A DNA stretch of 64,000 nucleotides from DASPKX01 sp035627835 (GTDB lineage: Bacteria; Verrucomicrobiota; Verrucomicrobiia; Limisphaerales; SXQI01): positions 1-64,000 of the forward strand of contig DASPKX010000181.1 of NCBI GenBank assembly GCA_035627835.1, in the 5' to 3' direction. Positions 9,423 through 20,300 of the stretch are shown piece by piece. The position numbers were made by a program, and so were the translations under genes. Numbering within the stretch: position 1 is the first letter of the stretch; every line of letters begins with the position of its first letter. The notes beneath the pieces are model-generated. The model searched no databases, had not been told where the DNA came from, and worked only from the letters and a program-made list of their open reading frames with translations.

Positions 9423-10426
9423 GACCGTTGCTTAGCAGTCTGGCCTTCATCAGAGCCTTCGCGTGGCTTGAAGCTCGTGACAGAGGCGAGATGCTCCCAG
9501 ACGGCTCGCTCCACTGGCTTCAACTCGGTTGGAATGGCGACTCGAAGTTGAACAACCAGATCCCCTGCCTCACCGCTTTCGCGCGGCAAGCCTCGGCCTT
9601 TCAGCCGAAGTTTGCCGCCATGCTGGGCGCCTGCGGGGACGGGAACATTTACCCGGCCCGTCAGCGTGGGCACGGTGATCTGAGCGCCCAGCGCTGCTTC
9701 CCAAGGCGCAATGTTGAGCGTGCAGTAAAGATCGTCACCTTCGAACTCGAAATCCGCGTGGTCTGCGAAGCGCACCCGCAATAGCAGGTCGTTTGCTTTG
9801 CCATCCAGGCCCACCTTCTGCCCCATTCCAGCAAGGCGGAGTGTTTTGCCCGGGCGAATTCCCGCCGGGATCTTCACCCGGCACGTTTCCTCGCGCTCAA
9901 GGCGGCCATGGCCTTTGCAGTGAGGGCAGAGCTGCTGGTTCACGCGACCAACCCCAAAGCATGGTTTGCATGGGTCTGAACGCTTGAGCTTCAGGGAGCG
10001 GATTGCCCCGAGCGCCGCCTCCTCCAAGGTCACCACAATTTCGCGTTCGAATGGAGCCTCGTCGTTGCGCGCGTCGTCATCCTCGAAGAATTGCTGAAAG
10101 TAGTCGGAGAACCGCTCTTTTGTGAGTTCCGTCCAGTCCTCGACATCCTCTTCGTCGGCATCGTATTCCTCGTCATCCTGGCGGCGAGGCCCATCGAAGG
10201 CGGAATAGCGCTCGAACCGGGCGAGATAATCGTATTTCCTACGGCGCACGGGATCGCCCAGAACTTCGTAAGCTTCCTGGATTTGCTTGAAGCGATCCTC
10301 GGAGCCTGGCGCCAGGTCTGGATGGCACTGCCGGGCCAGTGTGCGGAAAGCGGCGCGAATCTCATCCTGACTGGCGCGGGGCGTCAATCCCAGGACTTTG
10401 TAGTAGTCCTTAAATGCAATAGCCAT
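9419..10426 (-). CDS. DnaJ-like co-chaperone with half a zinc finger
   Basis: A 335-aa Hsp40 protein. Residues about 5-70 form a J domain (YYKVLGL..., with the HPD signature in RQCHPDLAPG) that should stimulate DnaK ATPase. A very acidic linker (about 82-100, DDEEYDADEEDVEDW) replaces the usual Gly/Phe region. Only two of the four CxxCxGxG zinc-finger repeats of DnaJ are present (CKPCFGVG and CPHCKGHG), followed by a normal C-terminal substrate-binding region (about 185-310). It is therefore intermediate between DnaJ (four motifs) and CbpA (none). No dnaK or grpE is adjacent. The upstream gene on the same strand ends 94 bp away. Confidence 0.88.
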   Translation of the reverse strand: MAIAFKDYYKVLGLTPRASQDEIRAAFRTLARQCHPDLAPGSEDRFKQIQEAYEVLGDPVRRRKYDYLARFERYSAFDGPRRQDDEEYDADEEDVEDWTELTKERFSDYFQQFFEDDDARNDEAPFEREIVVTLEEAALGAIRSLKLKRSDPCKPCFGVGRVNQQLCPHCKGHGRLEREETCRVKIPAGIRPGKTLRLAGMGQKVGLDGKANDLLLRVRFADHADFEFEGDDLYCTLNIAPWEAALGAQITVPTLTGRVNVPVPAGAQHGGKLRLKGRGLPRESGEAGDLVVQLRVAIPTELKPVERAVWEHLASVTSFKPREGSDEGQTAKQRS

Positions 10427-10520
10427 GCACCCCTAAGCATAGCTATCCGTCAAGGTGAGCGTAAGAGTGCCAGTCCCAACTTCCGCATCAGGGAAAGCCG
10501 CGTTCAAGCCTCCGTCTGTT

Positions 10521-13500
10521 TTATTCCACCTCGAGGCGATAGAACTCTTTGGACCGCGTCGGAGAGATTGGAACTTCCATTAACACTCCGGTTGGAATGA
10601 CAGTTCCTGGGAGGGATGAAGAGCCGCGAGGTTCCCCGCCCGGTGAATCCGACCAAAGCAATTTGGCTGACCGTGTCGCTGGAAGAACGAAACGCAACCG
10701 GCTCTCCTCCCCACGCTGGACCATGGAGAGCGAAAGCACGCTCACTGGATCGGCTGGGTCAGTGCCCGCGCGGAATTCCTCGATATCTGACAAGCCGTCC
10801 CCATCAATATCGGAACCCGGTGCAGTCACACCGTGCAACCTGTAGTGCGCTTCGAACCAGTCGGGAACCCCGTCCGAGTCGCTGTCCCGCTCGTCGCGCG
10901 CAGGGGTTGTGAGTCTTCCGGGGGTGGCCAACGCTTCCCGCCAGCCGTTCGCGCCGTCGCGATGCCAAGGCATGATCCTGTCGCGTGCGCGGATCTCTGC
11001 CCGATCAACCACATAGCTGGGCGCCAATCCTGCAAGCGGATGCGGCGGCAACACTCGAGGGGATGAGAGGACAAGGTTCACCGTGTGATCACCCGTAACC
11101 GGCAAATCAGCCCTTGTTCGATAAGGCCCGAAAACCTGCTGGCCGTCGGGGAGGTTCAGGCGTCGTAAGAAAGCGATTCCAGCTTCCGACTCTGGAGAAA
11201 CGGAAAGGACCAGCGCCACCGAGTTGCCGGGCAGTGTGGCGTTCGTGGGAAACTGGAATTGCAGAGCCCCATCCAGCCTTGCGAACCCGCCGCTGGCCGC
11301 CAATGCAACTTCCTCGCCGCTGAGACTGTGGTTGGCCAATTCCACGTACCCGACGTCACTGGCGTTAGTGGCGAAATGAATTTCAGTGATGTAAATCCCC
11401 GCTCCGCGCGGGGCGGCCACAGCGTCATCAAGCGCAACAGTCGCCGACAGCGAGAGCAGCGCTTGAGAGCGCCCGCCTGTTTGCGCGAAACCAGTGATCG
11501 CAGGAGAAACACGAGCGGTGTGCCTGCGCCCGGTTGCCACTCCGTTGATGATCTCCGAAAGGTGCAGATCAAAGGAGACAGGGCGATCCAGCTCGATTCG
11601 GCTGCCTGGATCCTGGCTGGCGCGCAATTCACTTTGGCGCACGACGAGCAGGCCGTCCCGGTTGAGAACCGTTCCGGCAGGGAACCTTAACTTAAAAGGC
11701 TGATGTGGATCATCGCTCAGAGCCCAGCCACTGATGTCCACATCTGCCATTGCGCGGATTTGAAGACCCGCTTCTTCCGTTCCGAACTTGCGAGGCAAAA
11801 CTTTTGAGATCACGAGTTCTGGCAGCGGCATCAGATTTGGGCTTCCAGGAGATGCGCTGCGAGCGAATTGTTTGATCGAGGAGCCGCCGTCGGGCAGCAG
11901 GCCCTGGCTCCCGCCGTTGGTCAGAGGAGTCGTTGTAACGAAGTGCAGCAACGTGCGGTTGCTCGAGTAGAGCCGCAGGTTCTCCCCCGTTGCCTCGAGC
12001 GCAAAAGTCAGACTAGCTCCATCTGGACGGTCAGTCGCAGCGGCTCGAAAGGCAGCCCAGGATTGGCCTGCAATAAATGAAAGGGGAGCAAACGTTTTCT
12101 TGAAGATCCCTGCATAGGACGCGTCGTCCGTAAGGCTGTGCCCCGCGAGCGACACCGCCGCGGTTGCGCTGTTATACAACTCCACCCAATCAGATTCCTG
12201 CCCCGCTTGCGCGGACCATTCATTGATTTTTACGGAGGAAATGTTGCCCAAAGGAGCGGCGACTCCATTTTGCGAACCGGGCGTGGGAGCGGTCAACAGA
12301 TGCCAACCCGCCGCGGTCGCCCCAATGCTCAGGTTCGCTGCTTGCAATCCATACGTTACGGCATCAACAACTTGCCCGTTAGGATTCATGAGTTCGATGC
12401 GTGCTCCTGAAGGGGGCAGCGTGAAGCCAGAGTTGAGGCCTCCGAGGCTTTCGGATGCGGCTGGACGCCACGGATCAAACCAAACCACCAGGAATCCGTT
12501 CGCATCAAGTGAGCCGCTGTTGAACGTGAATGCTGTGGATCCGTCAATTCGCAAGCGGAAGCCATTCAACAAAAGAGCCATTCCCGTGTTCCGCAACTCG
12601 ACAAAGCTGGCAAACCCACCAAAAGGATCAACAACGGCCGTCTGGTTGTTTGCTAAAATCTCGTTGAGCCGCAGGCCGGTGGTCGGAGAAGCAAAGTTGC
12701 TGGCGCCTGGGCTTACGCTGCTGGTGAAAGTGGCAGTCGAAGCTCCGCCGTCCGGCAAACGCCCAAAGCTGTTCCCTTCAGCCTGCGGAGGCACGGTCAA
12801 AGCGTCCACACGCTGGCCGCTTGCGTCGTGCAATGCAATGAGGGTTCCGCTGGACGGCAGCTTGAAGTCCAAGTGCGTTGCTCCGGGGTTCTCGTCCGCC
12901 GATAACACGACAAACTCACGAGCGCCGATGAACATTGGCGTGTGGATTCGCGCGGAGGCGTTCGAAGTCACTAGGAACGCCCCGTGTAGGGAAACCGGCT
13001 GATCCGCTGTGTTAAATAGCTCGATCCAATCAGAGCCTCCCGGAAGTGGATTGCTTTGAACTTCGTTTATGCGCACCACGTTCAACGGCGCTGTCGACGC
13101 GACCTGGTTGGCCGCGCCAGGTGTCGGAATTCCCAAACGAGGCTCGCCGTCGATGACCGCCGTTGAAACCCCTAACAACTGTGGCCCGTAAACCAAGGAC
13201 GCCACGGCCTCGCTCGAGCTGTTCAACAACAGCAAGCTCCCAGCTTGATCGGGCAAGAAATAGCCCAATCGCGCTCCAGCCCCGCTGTTGGTCGTGGCCC
13301 AAATCACAAAGCGGCCACCCGGCTCAATTTTGTCGTTTAAATTAAAAGTGTGGAGAACCCCGTTCACCCGCAGCTTCCACCCCATCAGCTCGACAGGTTC
13401 GAGGCTCAAATTCCGCAACTCTACGAACTCCTCCTGCGAGACCGGGCTCGCGGCGCTTGGGTTGCACGTGGCGAAGACCTCGTCAATAACGACAGTTGCT

Positions 13501-16500
13501 GCGGGCCACTCCGGCGCGCGCCCAGGCGTTCCATCCACGCGCGCGCTCGCGCGCCAATGGCTCGGATCATCCAGATCGCCCGCAGGGTGGGTGAGTTCCA
13601 GCGATGCCCCGTTGCCGTCCGCGGCGGCAGGCCACGCGCCGCCATCACCGTAGGTCACAGACACCAGGTTCACCCCACTAGCATTCCGCAGCGCGATAGT
13701 TTCCCCTGAGTTAGACAAATTGCCTGAGTACCAACCGGAAACACGCACGCCCGGGTAACGCGCCGCGAAGCCCACCGGATTCTCTTCTGATGCAAGAAGC
13801 ACTCGCGCGTTAGCGCCCAGCCATGTGTTGTCGGTGAAAGTGAAATCAATCCCGGAGAAGGAAGCGCCCGCCAAATTCACTGGCACATCGCCGGAGTTCC
13901 AAAGTTCGAGGAATTCATAAGCGCTGCCGCCAGCGGGATTGTACATGATCTCCGTGATTCGCAACGGTGACGCCAGATCCGCAACTCTGAAAACCGCTTC
14001 TGTTAACGCGCTCCAATTTGTGCCGGAACGCGCGCGCGCCTTCACCACCAGGGAGGAATTCAGCGTCAACGCTCCGCCCATCCATTCAAGGGCGTCGGGC
14101 GAGTTGGTGGAAGCAAAAGGCACGCGAGGATCCGCGCCGTTTGTCGTGTAAAAAATCTGCCCGTCGGCGGCGCTCATCGTGAGCTGATGACCCCGAGCCA
14201 CAGAGCCGCCATGCTGTGAGAACACGGGAGCATTGGTTGAGGCAAAAACATTCTGCAATCGGAAATGATTCGAGATGTTCCGCCAACGCTGCGGCGCGTG
14301 CGTGCGGCTGATGTAGGTGTCCATTGTTGGAATCACTGGACGTAGTTGATCCCGCATTTCGTTGAATAGATTGGTGACGTTCCGCTCCATCAACGCGCCA
14401 TCGTTGTAGAAATGCTTGTGGACCCGATCTGCAAAAGTAAGCCGGAACTCCGGGCTTCGCTTGAGGCTCTGCCAAATGCGAGCGATCTCGCTTGCTCCAG
14501 CCAGCTCTTCGAGGAATGTGTTGTGAGTTGGAGCGCGGCCAAACGCAAATTCAGCATCCCAGATGTACCAGCGCCACAACGCGCCTTCCCTGCGCTCGCG
14601 CGCGGCGCGCCAATTATTGTGCGGCCAATCTCCGTTGCCGCCGTAAATGTTCACGAGCAGGTAGTCAATATAGTTAGTGACATCAATCCAGCGTGTGACC
14701 GCTTCGTAGTTCGCCTGAATGGCCGGGTTCGGCGTAGTTGCCGCTGTGACCATCGCGCGGAAATTTACCGCATCGCCATCGAGAGGATCCTGATTTTGGG
14801 CTATCACATCCCACTCCTCGCCCCCATGCCACGCCTGCATGAACTGTTTATCGATACGCTCCGTGGCGTTGTAGTAGCCTTTGTAAACCCCATTCAAATA
14901 GAACAAGAGGAACTCACCATGGCTGCCGACCTGCCCCGTTTGGATGAACAACCGCCGCATCAACTCATCCTTCACGAATGGATTCACTTCATCATTGTGG
15001 CCGGCGCGCAGGACGATGCGATCAAAGTTTTCCACGGCGGATCCAGGGAATAGCGGATACTCCAATTTGGACGCACCATAATCTCCTCGGAAATACAGAC
15101 GGTAGGAGAATTTGCTGGTGGGGCGATAACGGGGGCGCATCCAATCGCTACCCTGGACACGCAATCCCGCATCAATTTGAAACCCTTCATTGTTGGTGGG
15201 CCAGATCCATTCGGCGGACACCGGCCGCTCCCAGGCAATGCCGTGCTGTCGAGGATTGTGGTAATCAGTGGCGCGCGTGCTCGTCCAGGCGCCGCTGCCA
15301 TCGTAGGTTCCGCCTTGGATTCCTATGATTCCGGTTGGCCCGGTCAGGTTCTTCTGATCGGTCGCGACCGAGAGCGCAGGCAATGTCAGCCGCGCTTGGG
15401 CAATGTTAAAGAAGTAGCTGTGGGTAATCGTTTTCGAGGGGAGATACCCCGACCGAAACACTGCGGCACGGATCACTCGCGTCGTGTTAATCTCAATAGG
15501 CCCTGTGTAAACGATGCTGTTTGTCCCAGAGGGATCGCTGCTGTCGGTTGTGTAGCGAATCTCCCCGCCCTCCAGCTTCGTGCTCAGGACCAGCGTGAAG
15601 GGAGCGTAGAAGAAGCCGCGCGTGACGTTGAATTCCGGGGCTGGGGCGATCCCAATGATTGTGCTCGCGCCGTTTGCCAACCCGGGCGTCGGTTTGCTGA
15701 AGTACCGCCAATTGCCGGCTGAGTCCAGAGCGTAGGAATGGTCATTCCGCTGCTCGGGATACTCCGGCGCAAACTCGCTCACCGCCCGCCGGGGAGACTC
15801 CGGGCTGAACAAGCCCAGATACTCGCCGCTAGAGCTAAGTTTGAAGTTCGTGTGCAAGCTGGCGTTGTTCGTTCGGCGATCCTCGCCGGAGGCAAACACA
15901 AGCAATCGCTGCCCCCCTGCAATGCTGACGCGCGGGAAAATCCATGCGCCAGGCGTGTCCGCTTCATCTGAGAGGGACCAGCCTTCAAGCGAGACGGAGG
16001 TTGCGCCGCGATTCCACAGCTCAATCCAATCCTGGGCCTGGCCAGTTTCGTCCACCAACCCTGTTTCATTTGCCGCAACGAACTCACTGATCACCACGTT
16101 TGTGAACGTGTGGTTTGTTTGCACGATGTAAGTCCAGGCGAGGCCGGCCAACCCATTGGAAGCCGAGGAGAGGTCGTGGATGCCAGTCCCCTCTTTGAAT
16201 GTAAGTTGAATCGTGCCCTCGGGCTGCTGCGCGAATCCAAAAACGTACGGGCCTGCGGCTGCGCCCGTGATGCTCACCGCGGGTGTGCCATTCACTAGCA
16301 AGTCCCCAGCGTCCACGCCTACGACCGGTTCGGAAAATAGAACTTCCACTTGCGAGAGGTTGGGAAGTCTCACGCCCGGTGGCGGGTTCAATGTTTGAAC
16401 CACCGGGACGATCCTTTCAGGCCCAACCGTCAGGACCACAGGCTCCGTTGTCACCGTCCCAAGTGAGTTGGCTATTTCGCACCAGAAGCGGCTGCCACTG

Positions 16501-17243
16501 TCTTCAAGATCGACGCGCAAGAGGGAGAGCGTGGACGCGCGCTCACCATCTAACCGCACCCCGTCGCGAAACCAAATGTAGGTCAGCGGCTCAGCCCCTT
16601 CAGCCGTGACGTGGAATGTGGCGGAACCCCCCTCCTGTGCCGCGACGTTCTGCGGCTGCGCAGTGATCTTGGGCGGCGTGTTGAGGATTTGAAATGGCGA
16701 GATGCGGTTGGCCCCAATTGGGCGCTCAAGGACGCCCGTCGGAAGGCGCCAGCCCACCGACACATTATCACCACCGCCCCCTTCCTTGTGCAGAGCCTCG
16801 ATATAATACCGGCGGCCTGCAACCAGCGGGATAGCAGCCGATTGCTGCAAAGCGGCATTGCCGTCGCGCGGCTCCTGCCATTGTTGGTAAGCAGTCCAAG
16901 TGGCCACACGCGCGATCAGCTTGGCGTTTGTCGGGCTCTCATCGCTGCTCAGGAGAAGATGGCAATTATCGTCACCTGCAATCCAGAACGTGTAGTTGCC
17001 GGTGGTCGGCGCGGTCACATATCCGCGCAGGCGGGTTCCGTAGTTATCGCCCCATTCCTGCGGCCCCTCCAGAGTGGTCGGATAATCCCGCCCGCTTGGA
17101 TTCAGCGGAAACGCAGGGTTGCTCGTAAGATCTGAAACGCTCGTTCCCGGAATGTTATGCCAATACTCCCGGAGGATAGATTGGCCAAAGGTGAAGCTCT
17201 GCGCGAGAAAAGCGAGCAGCAGCAGGCAGCGAAAACGACTCAT
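10521..17243 (-). CDS. Giant secreted CotH-kinase / lamin-tail-domain protein
   Basis: About 2240 aa, among the largest genes here. The ATG at 17243 gives a signal peptide ending near FTFGQS; a TTG four codons earlier is less likely. Domains in order: PA14-like (about 20-185), Ig-like (about 195-280), bacterial Ig-like, a first lamin-tail domain (NVVISEFVAAN), a chitobiase C-terminal-like module (EIRYTTDSSDPSG), and a CotH kinase-like region (about 640-980, with FYLNGVYKGYYNATERID and WDAEFAFGR). Then come about seven further lamin-tail-like repeats (for example ITEIMYNPAG, RINEVQSNP, LNEILANN). A calcium-binding thrombospondin-3-like stretch (DSDSDGVPDW...DIDGDGLSD) lies near the end. CotH proteins can phosphorylate secreted proteins in Bacillus spore coats; whether this one is active is unknown. 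Confidence 0.88.
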   Translation of the reverse strand: MSRFRCLLLLAFLAQSFTFGQSILREYWHNIPGTSVSDLTSNPAFPLNPSGRDYPTTLEGPQEWGDNYGTRLRGYVTAPTTGNYTFWIAGDDNCHLLLSSDESPTNAKLIARVATWTAYQQWQEPRDGNAALQQSAAIPLVAGRRYYIEALHKEGGGGDNVSVGWRLPTGVLERPIGANRISPFQILNTPPKITAQPQNVAAQEGGSATFHVTAEGAEPLTYIWFRDGVRLDGERASTLSLLRVDLEDSGSRFWCEIANSLGTVTTEPVVLTVGPERIVPVVQTLNPPPGVRLPNLSQVEVLFSEPVVGVDAGDLLVNGTPAVSITGAAAGPYVFGFAQQPEGTIQLTFKEGTGIHDLSSASNGLAGLAWTYIVQTNHTFTNVVISEFVAANETGLVDETGQAQDWIELWNRGATSVSLEGWSLSDEADTPGAWIFPRVSIAGGQRLLVFASGEDRRTNNASLHTNFKLSSSGEYLGLFSPESPRRAVSEFAPEYPEQRNDHSYALDSAGNWRYFSKPTPGLANGASTIIGIAPAPEFNVTRGFFYAPFTLVLSTKLEGGEIRYTTDSSDPSGTNSIVYTGPIEINTTRVIRAAVFRSGYLPSKTITHSYFFNIAQARLTLPALSVATDQKNLTGPTGIIGIQGGTYDGSGAWTSTRATDYHNPRQHGIAWERPVSAEWIWPTNNEGFQIDAGLRVQGSDWMRPRYRPTSKFSYRLYFRGDYGASKLEYPLFPGSAVENFDRIVLRAGHNDEVNPFVKDELMRRLFIQTGQVGSHGEFLLFYLNGVYKGYYNATERIDKQFMQAWHGGEEWDVIAQNQDPLDGDAVNFRAMVTAATTPNPAIQANYEAVTRWIDVTNYIDYLLVNIYGGNGDWPHNNWRAARERREGALWRWYIWDAEFAFGRAPTHNTFLEELAGASEIARIWQSLKRSPEFRLTFADRVHKHFYNDGALMERNVTNLFNEMRDQLRPVIPTMDTYISRTHAPQRWRNISNHFRLQNVFASTNAPVFSQHGGSVARGHQLTMSAADGQIFYTTNGADPRVPFASTNSPDALEWMGGALTLNSSLVVKARARSGTNWSALTEAVFRVADLASPLRITEIMYNPAGGSAYEFLELWNSGDVPVNLAGASFSGIDFTFTDNTWLGANARVLLASEENPVGFAARYPGVRVSGWYSGNLSNSGETIALRNASGVNLVSVTYGDGGAWPAAADGNGASLELTHPAGDLDDPSHWRASARVDGTPGRAPEWPAATVVIDEVFATCNPSAASPVSQEEFVELRNLSLEPVELMGWKLRVNGVLHTFNLNDKIEPGGRFVIWATTNSGAGARLGYFLPDQAGSLLLLNSSSEAVASLVYGPQLLGVSTAVIDGEPRLGIPTPGAANQVASTAPLNVVRINEVQSNPLPGGSDWIELFNTADQPVSLHGAFLVTSNASARIHTPMFIGAREFVVLSADENPGATHLDFKLPSSGTLIALHDASGQRVDALTVPPQAEGNSFGRLPDGGASTATFTSSVSPGASNFASPTTGLRLNEILANNQTAVVDPFGGFASFVELRNTGMALLLNGFRLRIDGSTAFTFNSGSLDANGFLVVWFDPWRPAASESLGGLNSGFTLPPSGARIELMNPNGQVVDAVTYGLQAANLSIGATAAGWHLLTAPTPGSQNGVAAPLGNISSVKINEWSAQAGQESDWVELYNSATAAVSLAGHSLTDDASYAGIFKKTFAPLSFIAGQSWAAFRAAATDRPDGASLTFALEATGENLRLYSSNRTLLHFVTTTPLTNGGSQGLLPDGGSSIKQFARSASPGSPNLMPLPELVISKVLPRKFGTEEAGLQIRAMADVDISGWALSDDPHQPFKLRFPAGTVLNRDGLLVVRQSELRASQDPGSRIELDRPVSFDLHLSEIINGVATGRRHTARVSPAITGFAQTGGRSQALLSLSATVALDDAVAAPRGAGIYITEIHFATNASDVGYVELANHSLSGEEVALAASGGFARLDGALQFQFPTNATLPGNSVALVLSVSPESEAGIAFLRRLNLPDGQQVFGPYRTRADLPVTGDHTVNLVLSSPRVLPPHPLAGLAPSYVVDRAEIRARDRIMPWHRDGANGWREALATPGRLTTPARDERDSDSDGVPDWFEAHYRLHGVTAPGSDIDGDGLSDIEEFRAGTDPADPVSVLSLSMVQRGEESRLRFVLPATRSAKLLWSDSPGGEPRGSSSLPGTVIPTGVLMEVPISPTRSKEFYRLEVE

Positions 17244-17363
17244 CGGACGCAACAATCAAGCCGACCCGCACAGAGCAGTCCAATAGCATGCCAGGCGCGA
17301 ATCAAAGGTTCCCGCCAGCTTACCCCGCCTCGCGGCGTTGCGCTACGAAAAACCGGACTCAGC

Positions 17364-20300
17364 TTATTCAGTGGGGACTCGCGCGACCCCGTATTCGCCG
17401 AGCGGGGCCCAAATCCAATTGGCTGAATCAACGTCCGAGCGGGTTATATCAATCCAATGACAGCCCTCGCTCCGGCCTGACCTGAGCAGAGAAAGTTCCC
17501 CGGCCGCGTCAACCGCCCAGACTCGCAGTTCATTGTCACTCCGTGTCACAAACCGGCTGCCTTTCGCCGTGACTTCCGTGTGGACCGGCGGCAAGGCTTC
17601 CGCATCTGTCACCTTCAACTTCGCAGATGCCACATCCAACTCGAAACGCTTGAGCTGGCTTTCCTTCATGCTTGGAATAAGGATGCCATCAACTCCATCC
17701 CAGGCGCTCAGATAATCGGCGGCATCCATTTTGAGGCTGTCCACCAGGAACGCGGAAACCCCATCGTAGGCAGAGACATCCAGCCAATATTCGTAGGAAT
17801 CCTGGTTCGTCGAGAAACGCTGGCCGACCGTGTATATTGCGGCGCCATTGGCCGCCATGCCGCGCAACTCTCCCGGAATATTCACAGGACGCCGCACGGT
17901 TGGGGCGCTCGGATTCTCGTAATCGACAACGTTGAGCAGATGCCGCGTGGCATACAGATAGCGCGGGTACGTGTTCGTTACTAATCCTTCCGGGTAAAAC
18001 TCAGTTGCGGAGAAGACGTTGGTCTCTGAGCGCGTCTCGAACACCCCTGGAGATGTTTCCACGCGCGATGTGGTGACGTTTGTCTTCGTCACAACCTGAG
18101 CGCGATATTTGGTTTCAACCACGGTGTAAGTTCCATTGGTAATGGCCTCAGCAACAGAATGGCTTTGATAAATCATCCCATTCAGCGCCAGCGGAAGCGA
18201 TGGCGTTGAATAGCTGTTAGTCGGCTCGATGGTTGCCGATGAGGCGAACGACGGCCCGGTGTCACGGGTTTGAAAGGCCAGCAATGTTCGCCCGCTGCTT
18301 CCACCCCACCAGGGCATTCCCCACCCACGCCCGGCTGGGGCGCCTGCAAAGATTGCATCGCTGCGCCACCACCAACCTCCGTGAGTTTGCCCAACCAGCA
18401 CAAGTAGGTCCTCTTTCGGCCAAACAGCGTGGTAATCCTGCGCAGGCCATTCCGTCTGTTCCGGCCCCGTTGCTGCGCCGATAAACTCCAGGGCTGGAAG
18501 TGCGCTTAAGGTGTAGGCGGATAGCAGAAGCCCTTCAAACCTGTAGCCATTCGTGCTTCCGGGGACGGTAAGCGAACTCTGAGCTTGTTGCGCAACGTAA
18601 AGGCGCGACCCCCGCGCAACCGCAGCGACGATCGGGGCAGTGTTGGACAATGTATGCGTAGCGAGTATCTCACTTGGAGCAGTGCGCGCAGCCACATGCA
18701 GGCGTGGGCGCCCCAACCCGCCGTTTTCCACTTGGACCAAGAAATCACCGTGCGCGAACACGCGATCCACCGGCCAGGAGAGCCGCAAATTAGCCGTCAC
18801 CTGGGGGTTGTCGCGATTATCCACAGTGACAGCAATCAACTCACGCGCGGAGAAGGAGAGCACACGGTCCTTGTGCAGAAAAGCCCGCCGCGCTTGCAGC
18901 TCATGCGAAATAAAGCCCCTGAGGCGGAGGGCATCGGGGCTGAAATCCACGAGTTGCACCCGGTTGTGGAACGAATTTGTGGCGCTGCCCGTGTACGGCA
19001 GGAGAATCAATCCCGCCTCTTCCATGACTTTAAAGGCCTTCTCGTTATAGTTCCCTTCTGTCCAGGAGTATTGATCCAGCGTGACCTTGCTTGCGAGTGT
19101 CGGCTTGGCTTTGTTCGAAACATCAAAGAGGGATAAGGCCACTCGCTGGCCGTTGTCATTGTCGATCCCCAAAGCAAGCAAGCGATCCCCCATCGGGTGA
19201 ATGAACGTGGACCACCCAGGGACTTCAAGCTCCCCCACGATGGACGGTCTCGCCGAATTGGACAGGTCGATCACCCAGAGCGGGTCGATCCGCTGAAATG
19301 TCACAACGTACAACGTGTTTCCGTCAAAGCGCGTTGCGAAGAGTTGCTCGTTCTTGATGACTGTGAGGCTGCCCAGCTTCACCGGGTTCGCTGCATCTGC
19401 CAACGAGAAGGTTTCCACTTCGGTGTTTGCTCCCCACCGGAAAGAAACGGCGGTGAGAACATCACCGGAAAGATTGAGCTTAAATTTATCGTTGATGGCG
19501 CCATAGGCGAAGACAGACCCCTTCTCAACGAGCGTTCCGTCCGGCGCGGAGCAATCCAGGATTTTGATAGTGGTGCGCGAACTCCAGGCGTTGTCCCAGA
19601 AGCGGTAATCCTGCAGGCAGACGAAGAAAAACTTGTCGGTGGCGCTCACAACATGGCCTGTTCCGGGAAACCATTTCTTGCTGCGGATCACCGGATTAGC
19701 CGGCGCGGCTAAGTCAATTGAGGTCACCCAGGTGCCATTCTCATACTGCACCGCATCACCCGTGCGGATTTGCCGGTAGGACGTGCTTGCCACGTAAAGC
19801 GCCGTCCCCACCAATCGGCTCTCGGTGACTGCGCCTTCAACGCTTACCGTCGCCTGCACGGTTGGAGTCGGCGTCCCGGCGTTGACTATCATCACTTCGC
19901 TGTTCCCGCCCCAATAGTAGCAGCCCTCCTGCGCGAGCAGCACGACCTCATTGCCTGGCAGCAAATACAAATCTTCCCCAAAACCACCAACCTTCAGAGT
20001 TCCCCGAATGTGCGGCGCATCGGGGTTGCTGATGTCAATCACCTGCAAGCCCCGCCGCTGGTTAAACAAATAGAGCGTGTCTCCGCGGACCTTGTAGATG
20101 TCCGCTTCGACGACCTCTCGCGTCGCATCCCGCGAATTGCCCGCTGAAGGCGCGCCTGTGGGAAAACCCTCCGGCTCAGAGCCATTCATGAGCATCGCGC
20201 CGTTGCCCCGAGCGAGGAATGCGTTCGTCCCCTCATACAGAAAGGCTGGAAGAGCGTCCGCTGCCTCCCCCTTCACCGTTAGCAACTCCAGGCGGTCGCT

